Source: Gemmatimonadota bacterium (GTDB lineage Bacteria; Gemmatimonadota; Gemmatimonadetes; Longimicrobiales; Gaopeijiaceae). Taken from it: 44,920 nt of DNA. The notes under the pieces were generated by a model. That model was not told where the DNA came from and made no database searches. It was given only the letters and a program-made list of their open reading frames with translations. The DNA is taken from the NCBI GenBank assembly GCA_028873815.1, contig JAPPNN010000038.1, forward strand, positions 1 to 44,920. Direction: 5' to 3'. Shown here piece after piece: positions 24,801-31,443 of this stretch. Position 1 is the first letter of the stretch. Each line of letters starts with the position of its first letter. Made by a program: the position numbers and the translations under genes.

Positions 24801-25029
24801 CTGCCCCGACCCAGAAGGTCCGCGGGTCGCCGGGCACTCCGATGATGGCGGACACGCGTCCCCCCATGTTCACGGGACCGATGTGCCGCCACTCGATATC
24901 GCCGAGGGCGGCCGAGATGGTTTCGGCGTCCTGGGCGTGGGCGGGCGGGGCCGCCAGTGGGGCGAGGGCGAGCGGAACGATGAGCGCGAGGGCGAGCGGG
25001 AACGCGCTGCAGAAGGACTTCATCTTCAT
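21856..25029 (-). CDS. Secreted VPS10/sortilin-like Asp-box protein (glycosyl-hydrolase annotation)
   Basis: Large exported protein, 1057 residues, with a Sec signal (MKMKSFCSAFPLALALIVPL, cleavage near AHAQ). The first 750 residues hold many Asp-box repeats such as STDGGATW, TTDGGQSW, SRDGGISW, SDDYGETW, SGDYGHSW and TRDDGATW, forming a sortilin/VPS10-type ten-bladed propeller. A beta-sandwich follows, then a short Pro-Gly-Phe-rich linker (GEGPPGGGFFFFFGSTGPP) and a helical C-terminal region of about 150 residues. Such proteins are often labelled glycosyl hydrolases, but no catalytic proof is visible. ATG 25029 has GGAGA nine bases upstream. Its gene is divergent from the RHH-VapC module. 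Confidence 0.85.
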   Translation of the reverse strand: MKMKSFCSAFPLALALIVPLALAPLAAPPAHAQDAETISAALGDIEWRHIGPVNMGGRVSAIIGVPGDPRTFWVGAANGGVWKTTNGGVTFEHQWDDENTYSVGALTLAPSDHNVLWLGAGEADPRNSVSYGDGVYRSTDGGATWTHLGLDDSERIKRIVVDPRDPDVALVCAMGHEWGPNRERGVFRTTDGGQSWEHVLFIDEDTGCSDMDIDLTNPRNVYAGMWTFRRKPWRFDDGGRETALYVSRDGGISWKKITTTPDEPMARIGVSVAQSRPNIVYLITEYPTAGTLFMSDDYGETWTMVNNNKNLINFRPFYYSDVYVDPSDHETLYTLSGALAKSTDGGRTFERIANDVHGDHQAYWIDPADGERVLSGSDGGMQVSYDGGANFHIFRNFSLAQYYHIFVDDRDPYYVCGGLQDNGNWCGPSRLNDRRGILPGYFYTVSGGDGFYTVPVPGQPNLIYSNAQGGYFRITDINSGQMRSIEPWPLMIGSQGQGMFQARYRFNWDAPIVISPHDPGTVYWGGNVVFRSGDYGHSWDIVSPDLTTNDPEKQLDSGGEVYLDNTAAEFHTTILTIAEDEFEPGVIWVGTDDGNVQITRDDGATWTNVRDRVPGLPAETWIGNIEASPTDAGTAYMAVDNHRLDDFTPHLYETRDYGESWRDISAGLPRDDYVKVVRQHPANPNLLFVGMERGIFASWDRGDTWVDIRGNLPRVSVRGVKIQRQYNDLVIGTHGRGAFILDDIQPMVELTEAIGQDAHLFDIRMATEWEMWGRTSNFGQSRFAGENPDPGAWIHFHLSEEAAEAAGNSVDVRITDSDGVLVREFQHRDVKPGVNRAIWDLRWTGAEPIPGEGPPGGGFFFFFGSTGPPAVPGTYTATVDLGDLELSKDFELRGDPNVAASQAVYEDRFVAAMRARDLETQLNQMMGTINDLGGQIDGLLESIEGKDLANEEEVRAVAGDAQGQLTAVSAEVRRPPGSMSYRDWPRLIEQLRNISRAVSGPQARPTVGQMEVLTEIEAGAAQRAQELSGIVNGVIADLNELLEDAPKIITNWRRTIS

Positions 25030-25142
25030 GTCGGGTTCTCCGGGATGGCTCCTGTGACAGCCGGTAGTCAGGTGGGTGGCCAACCACTAATACAAGGGAC
25101 CTCGTCGCGGCAAAAGATCGGTTTGCCAGGACACTGGGTCGA

Positions 25143-25171
25143 TTGCCAAGCCACGGGTCGGTGTGTAACCT
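25143..25171 (+). promoter_or_regulatory. Probable promoter of the RHH-VapC module
   Basis: TTGCCA (25143-25148) and TAACCT (25166-25171) are 17 bases apart; the first matches five of six consensus positions, the second is weaker. The second box lies inside the inverted repeat at 25161-25179, as expected for autorepression. Confidence 0.4.
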
Positions 25172-25179
25172 TTACACAC
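25161..25179. repeat. Perfect 8-bp inverted repeat, likely antitoxin operator
   Basis: GTGTGTAA (25161-25168) and TTACACAC (25172-25179) with a 3-base spacer, 27 bases upstream of the RHH antitoxin start. Position and symmetry fit binding by a ribbon-helix-helix dimer. Confidence 0.6.
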
Positions 25180-25206
25180 TTGCCGAGACACCTGGAGGAG
25201 AACGAC

Positions 25207-25437
25207 ATGGCGCGACGGGTCAACATCATGATGGACGATGACTCCTGGCGCATCATCGGGAGGCTGCCGCGCGGTACGCGCAGCCGCGCCGTCAACGCCG
25301 CCATCCGGGAGTGGGCGGGTGTCGCCATGAGGCGCGAGGCCTCCGCCCGGATGGACGCGTTGCGTGCGCGCTTGCCGGCGGTCGAGACGTGCCGGATCGT
25401 CCGCTGGATACGGGAGGAGCGGGAGCGTCGGCCGTGA
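25207..25437 (+). CDS. Ribbon-helix-helix antitoxin
   Basis: Small 76-residue basic protein starting MARRVNIMMDDDSWRIIGRL, with the N-terminal strand and following helices (GTRSRAVNAAIREWAGVAMR) of an RHH DNA-binding fold, and a C-terminal helix likely to bind the toxin. GGAGGAG precedes the ATG by about 6 bases. It overlaps the PIN toxin start by four bases (GTGA). Expected to repress its own promoter through the inverted repeat upstream and to block the toxin. Confidence 0.8.
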   Translation: MARRVNIMMDDDSWRIIGRLPRGTRSRAVNAAIREWAGVAMRREASARMDALRARLPAVETCRIVRWIREERERRP

Positions 25438-25862
25438 TCGTAACGCCCGACGCATCGGTTCTTCTCAAGTGGGTTCTGCCAGGCGACGACGAGCAGGATA
25501 CGGACGCGGCGCTCGCGTTGCGTGACGAAGCGGTGGCCGGGAAGCTCGAGCTGGTCGTTCCCCAGCTCTGGATCTACGAGGTGGGGAATACGCTGGCGAG
25601 ACGGTTCCCCGATGACGCCGACGAGCTGCTCGCATCGCTGGTCGACTTCGGCCTGACCGAGGCCCGGCTGGACACCGACTGGAGAACGCGCGCGGTGTCC
25701 TTGTCCGTAAGGTACGGCGTCGCTTTTTACGACGCGGCGTACCATGCCGTGGCGCTTGGCCTCGGTGGCGTGTTCGTCACCGCCGACGAACGCTATGTGC
25801 GCCGCGCGGCGGGCGCCGGAGGCATCTCGACCTTGCGGGGCTGGCGAACGGACTCTTCCTAG
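25434..25862 (+). CDS. vapC: PIN-domain ribonuclease toxin VapC
   Basis: Toxin of the second PIN module, 142 residues from GTG 25434. Acidic site: Asp6 in VTPDASVLLKW, Glu49 in LWIYEVGNTLARR, Asp100 in VAFYDAAYHAVAL and Asp118 in VFVTADERYV. This is a regular VapC, of a different subgroup from the PIN protein at 13122. The antitoxin precedes it in the same transcript. Its 3' end overlaps by four bases the 3' end of the convergent amidohydrolase fusion gene, so the module is wedged into the gap with no spare bases. Confidence 0.92.
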   Translation: MIVTPDASVLLKWVLPGDDEQDTDAALALRDEAVAGKLELVVPQLWIYEVGNTLARRFPDDADELLASLVDFGLTEARLDTDWRTRAVSLSVRYGVAFYDAAYHAVALGLGGVFVTADERYVRRAAGAGGISTLRGWRTDSS

Positions 25863-28800
25863 CGCCCACCCGCCGGCTCGTCCTCCACGAACCCGCGGTA
25901 CCCCAGCGCCCGCTGCCGCGGCCACACCTCGTCCAGCGTCTCCGCGTCGAACAACCGCCCATTCATCATCACCTGCTCGACCGCCACGGTACCCCGCAGG
26001 TCGTCGAGGGGGTTGCGCGACAGGATCGCCAGGTCGGCCAGCTTGCCGGGCTCGATCGAGCCGAGTTCGGTCTCGAGGCCGATCCCGTTGGCACCAAAGA
26101 TGGTGGCGGACTTGAGCGCGTCGTGGTTCGACATGCCGCCCGAGGCGACCATCCACAGCTCCCAGTGGAACCCGAGGCCCTGCAGTTGGCCGTGGCTGCC
26201 GACCCCCGCGAAGCCACCGTCGGCCACGACATCGGCGAGGAAGCGGGCGTGGTCCTCGAAGACGTACTCCTCGTCGATCGCCCACGCGACCGAGCCCGCC
26301 GCGCCGGCGCGCCGCCGCGTGCGGGCGTCGAGGGTCTCGCGGGGTGTGAACCGCACCAGGCGCTCGTTGCCGAGAACGTCCTCGGTCGTGAACCAGTAGA
26401 TCTCGCCCATGGGGCCGCCGAAGGAGACGATCAGCGTCGGCGTGTTGAGGACCTTCGTCTCCGAGAACAGTCGGACGACGTCGTGGTAGAGGGGGTAGAT
26501 GGGGACGTTGTGCTCGATGCCGGGGTAGCCGTCCATCGCGTGCGTCAGGTCGGCCTGGTAGTCGAGGCCGGCTTCGGTGGTCGGCATGAGTTCGAGTTCG
26601 CGCGCCGCCATGACCAGCCACTGCCGCTGCTGGCGGTTCCCCGCGAGGTACATCTTGAAGGTCTTGGTGTCGTAGTAGTCCGAATAGCGCCTGAGGACGT
26701 CGCGGGCGTGGTCGAGGTCGCGGATGCCCTCGTTGGCCTGGTAGTTGGCCAGGACTCCCGGACCGGTGGAGTAGATGCGGGGCCCCAGGATGTCGCCCGA
26801 CCGCACCCGGTCCGCATAGGTGAGGACGTCCGACACGCCGGTCTGGGGGTCGCGCGTGGTCGTGACGCCGAACGCGAGGTTCGCGAGGTAGCCCCACGGC
26901 TGCGTGGTGTGGACACCGGCCGGCGGACGAAGGTGGGCGTGCGTGTCGACGAACCCGGGCGTGATGGTCATGCCCGAAACGTCGCGGACCTCGCCGCCAT
27001 CGGGGACGGTGAGGGTGCCGGACGGGCCCACCGCGGCAATGCGGTTGCCGTCGATGAGAATGTCGCCGCGTTCGATGACTTCGTCGCCGCGCATCGTGAT
27101 GACGCGTGCGCCGGAGAGCAGGAGCGTCCCGGTGGGGAGGTCGCGGGGGACGTCGAGGGCGACGCGGACTTCGGTGGGCTGGTAGCGGGGGTCGTCTTCG
27201 GAGGCCGCGGGGTCGGCGCCTGCCGGGTCGCCCGCGGGGTCGGTGGCGTCGGCAGGGTCGGCCTCATCGGACTCGTTCGCCTCGGCAGCCTCGACGCTGT
27301 CCGCGAAGGCCTCCGCATCGTCCAGGTTGTAGCGGAAGTACGCGCTCCCCAGCGCCCAGACCGCCTCCGCACCGTCGCTGCTCCACGACGGGAACTCGCC
27401 ACCCATTTCGGTGAGCCGTGTAACCGGCACAGTGGCGCCGGCGGGGTTTCGGACCGACACGGTCGGGGCCTCCGCACCCACCTGCGGGACGGTCACCAGG
27501 TAGAGGTCGTTGCCGACCTTGGCCAGCGCTCGTCCCCCCGCCGGCGACACCCGAATCGACGACGCGTTGGCTGGAGGGCCGCCGCGGTTGGCGGTAAAGC
27601 CGGTGACCTTGAGGTGCTCCCTCTCGTCGGTGCCGTCCCAGCGAATCGACACCAGGCCGCGTGCGCCCGCGTGGAGGTAGATGCGGTCGGGTTGGTCGGT
27701 GCGGAAGTGCGGTTGGGAACGGCCCAGCGATTCTGCCACGACTGTCGCCGCGCCCGGGGCGCCGTCGTCCGTCCCGTACCAGACGATGTCGGCCTGGCCA
27801 CCGCCGCCGGCACCTTGCAGACGTGCGCGCACCGCTCTCTGCAGCGCCACGATGCGGTCGCCGCCCGGAGACCAGACGGGGGATTGCAGGTAGCGCGCAG
27901 CGTCCGACACGCGCCGGGCCGGGTCGCCATTCGCAGGGATCTCCCAAAGATGGCCACCGTCCGGCTCACGCCAGCTCACCGTAGCCAGCGTCTCGCCGTC
28001 GGGCGACCATGCGGGGTGGAACAGGGCACCGTCGACCTCCGCGCCGATCCGGCGCGGGACACCCCCGCCCGCTTCCATCACATACAGTTGGCCGAGCGCG
28101 GTGAAGGCGATCTCGCTGGCGTCCGGCGACAGCGCGACGTCGCGGATCTGGCGCGCGCGGAAGGTCGGTGTGTCCTCGACCGGGTAGTCGAAGTCGAGGC
28201 GCGGCCCGGCGTGGATGACCACGTCGGCCGTGAAAGGGACCTCGGTGGGCTCGCTCGCGCCCGTCTCGTCGGCGTCCAGCGGCACGCGCCAGAGGCGACC
28301 GCCGTAGGAAGCGATCAGCGCGGTGCCGTCGGGCGTGAAGGCGTAGCCGGGGAGCAGGTCGAGGGTCGCGCGGCTCTCCATGTCGTCGCGCTGCACGGGG
28401 TAGACGAGCCAGCGTTCGTCGCCCGTGGCCAGGTCGCGGGCGCGGAGGCCGGTGGCATCCTCGTGACGGGAACCGTAAACGAGCGTGGTGCCGTCGGGGG
28501 ACACGGCCGGACGGAACCCGGAACCGTACCGGCCGGTGACCGTCGGGCTGCGGCCCGTCTCGCGGTCGTAGCGGACGAGCTGGTACTTGGGGAAGGCCGC
28601 GTCGTAGGTCCAGTCGCGCGTCCCCTGCGCCAGGTAGATGTAGCGGCCGGTGGGATCGAACGCGGCCCCGATGGCCTTGAGCTGCTCGGGCTCGCCGATC
28701 AGGGCGATCCCGCTGCCCCCGGCGCGGTGAAAAAGCCAGGGCTTAGCGGCGCCGCCGAGCGGGCTGAAGGTGCGGGACGCGACCAGGTACTGCCCGTCCG

Positions 28801-29245
28801 GCGACCACTCGGGCGAGGTGTAGAGGTTGTCGTTGCCGCGGGTGATCTGGGTCGTGTCGGAGCCGTCGACGCTCAGCACCCACAGGTTCTGGCCGCCGCT
28901 GCGGTCCGAGACGAAGACGATCTCGCTTCCGTCGGGGCTGAAGCGCGGCTGGCTCTCGAAGGCGGGGCCGGTGAGGAGCGGGGTCGCGGTGCCGCCGTCG
29001 ACGGGGAGCGTGTAGAGGTCGCCGAGGAGGTCGAAGACGAGGGTGGCGCCGTCCGGGCTGATGTCGACGGAGATCCAGGAGCCCTCGCTGGTGGTAAAGC
29101 GGATCTCGCGGGTGGGTTCGAGGGGGAGGGAGGCGGTGGCGAGGGAGTCCGCCTGCGCTGCGGTGCCGGCGGACTCCTGGGCGTGGGCGGGCGTGGCCGC
29201 GAGGGACGCGATGGACGCGATGGCGACGACGGTGATGCTCTTCAT
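25859..29245 (-). CDS. Exported TolB-like propeller fused to amidohydrolase
   Basis: Secreted 1128-residue fusion. A Sec signal (MKSITVVAIASIASLAATPA) is followed by a long propeller region (about 50-640) with the repeats ISPDGATLVFDL, FSPDGSEIVFVSDR, WSPDGQYLVASR and WSPDGETLATVSW, typical of TolB/PD40. After an Ala/Asp/Pro-rich linker (about 650-690) comes an amidohydrolase domain (about 700-1110) with HAH in TPGFVDTHAHLRPPAG, GVTTTRDPQ, conserved NVPIYPLYHD and the later Asp/His residues around GVGSHGQLQG. The combination is common in Gemmatimonadota and Bacteroidota and probably acts on peptides or related amides outside the cytoplasm. A truncated start of a paralogue lies at 44701. Confidence 0.88.
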   Translation of the reverse strand: MKSITVVAIASIASLAATPAHAQESAGTAAQADSLATASLPLEPTREIRFTTSEGSWISVDISPDGATLVFDLLGDLYTLPVDGGTATPLLTGPAFESQPRFSPDGSEIVFVSDRSGGQNLWVLSVDGSDTTQITRGNDNLYTSPEWSPDGQYLVASRTFSPLGGAAKPWLFHRAGGSGIALIGEPEQLKAIGAAFDPTGRYIYLAQGTRDWTYDAAFPKYQLVRYDRETGRSPTVTGRYGSGFRPAVSPDGTTLVYGSRHEDATGLRARDLATGDERWLVYPVQRDDMESRATLDLLPGYAFTPDGTALIASYGGRLWRVPLDADETGASEPTEVPFTADVVIHAGPRLDFDYPVEDTPTFRARQIRDVALSPDASEIAFTALGQLYVMEAGGGVPRRIGAEVDGALFHPAWSPDGETLATVSWREPDGGHLWEIPANGDPARRVSDAARYLQSPVWSPGGDRIVALQRAVRARLQGAGGGGQADIVWYGTDDGAPGAATVVAESLGRSQPHFRTDQPDRIYLHAGARGLVSIRWDGTDEREHLKVTGFTANRGGPPANASSIRVSPAGGRALAKVGNDLYLVTVPQVGAEAPTVSVRNPAGATVPVTRLTEMGGEFPSWSSDGAEAVWALGSAYFRYNLDDAEAFADSVEAAEANESDEADPADATDPAGDPAGADPAASEDDPRYQPTEVRVALDVPRDLPTGTLLLSGARVITMRGDEVIERGDILIDGNRIAAVGPSGTLTVPDGGEVRDVSGMTITPGFVDTHAHLRPPAGVHTTQPWGYLANLAFGVTTTRDPQTGVSDVLTYADRVRSGDILGPRIYSTGPGVLANYQANEGIRDLDHARDVLRRYSDYYDTKTFKMYLAGNRQQRQWLVMAARELELMPTTEAGLDYQADLTHAMDGYPGIEHNVPIYPLYHDVVRLFSETKVLNTPTLIVSFGGPMGEIYWFTTEDVLGNERLVRFTPRETLDARTRRRAGAAGSVAWAIDEEYVFEDHARFLADVVADGGFAGVGSHGQLQGLGFHWELWMVASGGMSNHDALKSATIFGANGIGLETELGSIEPGKLADLAILSRNPLDDLRGTVAVEQVMMNGRLFDAETLDEVWPRQRALGYRGFVEDEPAGGR

Positions 29246-29384
29246 TTCGGTTACTCCCCGAGGCTGTAGCGCCGACGCCGTTCCGGCACGCGAGGCACCG
29301 TCTCGAACCCGGCAATCGGTTGTGCGCGGGACGCCTTGATTCTAGCGTACTACCCGAGAGCTTTCGAACCTGTCGCACCGCGAA

Positions 29385-29388
29385 GGAG
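29385..29388 (+). promoter_or_regulatory. Ribosome binding site of the short ORF preceding erm
   Basis: GGAG (within gaaggagat) is five bases before ATG 29394. It serves the short upstream ORF and not the methyltransferase frame, which has no comparable site before its GTG 29419. Confidence 0.6.
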
Positions 29389-29393
29389 ATCCC

Positions 29394-29492
29394 ATGTCCA
29401 AGTTCGTGCTGGTTCGTCGTGTCCACGCATCGGACACCGAGGCGTGCGGATCTCGCACAGCACTTCCTGCGGAGCAAGGCGCTTGCCGCTAG
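29394..29492 (+). CDS. Short upstream ORF overlapping erm (leader peptide candidate, or frameshifted erm start)
   Basis: 32-residue ORF with a strong ribosome site, starting MSKFVLVRRVHASDTEACGS and ending QGACR. It overlaps the erm start by about 74 bases in another frame. Leader peptides regulate many erm genes by macrolide-induced ribosome stalling; the early KFVLVRR is hydrophobic then basic, loosely like known stalling motifs, though none of the described motifs is matched exactly. The alternative is that this ATG is the original erm start and an indel has moved it out of frame. Confidence 0.4.
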   Translation: MSKFVLVRRVHASDTEACGSRTALPAEQGACR

Positions 29493-30210
29493 CCTGATCG
29501 CTCAGGCTCCCGTCATACGAAGCGATCTGGTCGTCGAGATCGGGCCGGGCCGCGGCATTCTCACTCGACAACTGGCACGCCGCTGTCGCAAGGTCGTCGC
29601 AGTGGAGTTCGACGGAGTGCTTTCCGAGGCGCTTCGCACGAGCTTTCTGACTGAAAACCGCGTCAGGATCGTCAGGGCCGACATCCTGCGTTTTCGGCTG
29701 CCCGATGTCCCCTACAAGGTTCTGGGGAACATTCCGTTCAATCGGACGGCCGCGATCGTGCGGCGCCTCGCCCAGGCTGATGCTCCACCACAGGACGCCT
29801 ATCTCGTGGTCCAGCGTGAAGCGGCGGAACGATTTGCCGGAGGTCCCTTTTCTCGGGAGACCCTGTCCTCGCTGTTGCTCAAACCATGGTGGCAAGTCGA
29901 AATCGCGCGGCGCTTTCGTCGTACCGACTTCGATCCCCCTCCCTCCGTCGACGCCGTCGCCCTCTGGCTTGCCCGTCGAACGAGGCCACTTGTGGACCGA
30001 TCGCAGGCCGCGGACTACCGGCGCTTCATCCGGACTCGCTTCGGTCGCGATGGCCAGTCGATCAGGCGGTGTCTGCGACCCGAGTTCACGCGAACGCAGA
30101 TCCACCGGCTGGGTCGGGATCTGAGGTTCGATCCGTCGGAGCCACCTTCAAACCTCATCTTCGACCAATGGCTCGGGCTTTTCAGATTCCGGATGCTGAC
30201 GCGACCGTAG
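29419..30210 (+). CDS. erm: Erm-type 23S rRNA (adenine-N6)-methyltransferase
   Basis: Methylates 23S rRNA adenine, in known Erm enzymes giving macrolide-lincosamide-streptogramin resistance. From GTG 29419 the product is 263 residues, usual for Erm. The start RTPRRADLAQHFLRSKALAA is the conserved N-terminal region, SAM binding is by VVEIGPGRGILTRQLA (about 38-53), the catalytic motif is N104-I-P-F107 in LGNIPFNRTAAIVRRL, and the substrate region DFDPPPSVDAVALWLARR is Erm-like. Housekeeping KsgA has NLPYN at the catalytic motif, and KsgA and Erm share this fold, so substrate is inferred. The gene has no clear ribosome site of its own and overlaps a short ORF, suggesting regulation or a frameshift. 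It converges on the DUF1801 gene. Confidence 0.8.
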   Translation: MSTHRTPRRADLAQHFLRSKALAASLIAQAPVIRSDLVVEIGPGRGILTRQLARRCRKVVAVEFDGVLSEALRTSFLTENRVRIVRADILRFRLPDVPYKVLGNIPFNRTAAIVRRLAQADAPPQDAYLVVQREAAERFAGGPFSRETLSSLLLKPWWQVEIARRFRRTDFDPPPSVDAVALWLARRTRPLVDRSQAADYRRFIRTRFGRDGQSIRRCLRPEFTRTQIHRLGRDLRFDPSEPPSNLIFDQWLGLFRFRMLTRP

Positions 30211-30214
30211 GCCA

Positions 30215-30634
30215 TCAAAAAAGCGCCTCCCCCGGCAGCCCCGACGCCTGCTCCAGCCAGCTGACCAGCAGCTCCTCGTCGGGCTCGTCCCCCTCGTGTA
30301 TGTGGAAGTACCGCACATGCTCGTACTTGGAGGTCACCGGCGGCACGGGACGCAGCGAGCCGCCGTTGAGGAAGGTCACCTTGATGTACTTCGTGAAGCA
30401 GTGGAACGAGAGGAACCACCCCCGACCCTCGATCCCATAGAACGGCGAGTTCCACCGGACCGCCTTGTGCACGTCGGGCACGCTCCGCTCGATGAGCGAG
30501 TCCAGGTAGCGGCCCACCTCGCGCTTCCAGCCCGGCATGGCCGCGATGTAGGCCTGCACGGGCCCGTCCCCATCACCCTTCGGGATCTGGGGATTTCCGC
30601 CCGAGAGGAGCATGATGTTCGCGATTTTGGTCAC
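30215..30634 (-). CDS. DUF1801 domain protein
   Basis: 139-residue soluble protein of the DUF1801 (YdhG-like) family. Conserved segments are GGNPQIPKGDGDGPVQAYIA, MPGWKREVGRYLDSLI, VRWNSPFYGIEGRGWFLSFH and PVTSKYEHVRYFHIHEGDEP. Function of the family is not settled. GTG 30634 is the furthest start; ATG 30613 (MLLSGGNPQIP) is equally plausible. Neighbouring sequence downstream of its start becomes lower in GC towards 32500. Confidence 0.85.
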   Translation of the reverse strand: MTKIANIMLLSGGNPQIPKGDGDGPVQAYIAAMPGWKREVGRYLDSLIERSVPDVHKAVRWNSPFYGIEGRGWFLSFHCFTKYIKVTFLNGGSLRPVPPVTSKYEHVRYFHIHEGDEPDEELLVSWLEQASGLPGEALF

Positions 30635-30825
30635 CTCGCTCTATGTAGGGTAAACTCAAGGTAATCCACGTTGTCGGACCATGGAATCGGTCATTTCATT
30701 TGCTCGAGGACCGGCCACTTCATGTGCTAATCACAGCCCGTCTTGACGGACAAGGTCGAGTCTTCACATCGCAGAATGGGTTCGTCCAGCGAACCAACGC
30801 AAACCCGTTTCCAGGAGACCTCATC

Positions 30826-31443
30826 ATGGTAGACCTTCAGCGTTGGAGACCGTCTTCCCACGTCTTGACCGTCGTGGGCTACGCGGCCATCGGAGCCATA
30901 GCAATCGGCTTCCAGGTGCCTACGGCAACTGCCCAGTTGGCCAAGGCACTACCCGAAAGCCCGACCGTCGAAGCGACCTCCCTTGCCGATGACACGGGCT
31001 TTGCGAACACGTCACGGCCACTCGGCGCCTCGCCACTTGGTGCCACTGAATGCGGGCACTGTCATGACACCAACCCTGGCCTGCACTGGGCCCACGGGCT
31101 TTGGACTCCTATGTCCGGAGCTGGTATGGGGCACGGCTGGCATTTCTGGAGTGCCAGTGGCTGGTGCTTGTCGACTCACGGCATTTGCATTGTTGCCGTT
31201 GCTCCTGGCGAATACGAAACAGTCGATACGCGAGAACTGGTGGAGTTGCTTGCCGCCGCAGTTGCTGCGCAGGATGCCGAGGCCCTTGCACGCCTTGTGG
31301 ATAGTCCGTCCGTACGCTGGATGTCTGCCCGCGCCGCCTTGCAGGTGCTGGGTTGCGATGGAGAGACCATTGTCGGTCACGTTCCGCTTGAACGGTCCCT
31401 GTGGAGTGAAGTTGTGGCGACGAGTACGTCGCTTGACCGCTGA
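30826..31443 (+). CDS. Exported His/Trp/Cys-rich protein with one CXXCH motif, unknown function
   Basis: 205-residue protein starting MVDLQRWRPSSHVLTVVGYA with a hydrophobic signal ending near PTATAQ. The centre (about residues 75-125) is extraordinarily rich in His, Trp, Gly and Cys: ATECGHCHDTNPGLHWAHGL, then GMGHGWHFWSASGWCLSTHG and ICIVAV. CGHCH is a haem c motif, but the other His and Cys residues could equally bind zinc or another metal. The C-terminal third is a helical region (ELVELLAAAVAAQDAEALAR) and a small beta part with VLGCDGETIVGHVPL. I know no named family. AGGAG 8 bases upstream supports ATG 30826. The stop overlaps the propeller gene start (TGATG). Confidence 0.7.
   Translation: MVDLQRWRPSSHVLTVVGYAAIGAIAIGFQVPTATAQLAKALPESPTVEATSLADDTGFANTSRPLGASPLGATECGHCHDTNPGLHWAHGLWTPMSGAGMGHGWHFWSASGWCLSTHGICIVAVAPGEYETVDTRELVELLAAAVAAQDAEALARLVDSPSVRWMSARAALQVLGCDGETIVGHVPLERSLWSEVVATSTSLDR

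Noticed and set aside
26123..29269. A 1048-codon plus-strand open frame
   Set aside because: Antisense to the propeller-amidohydrolase fusion; the product is low-complexity Arg/Val/Gly text without recognised motifs.
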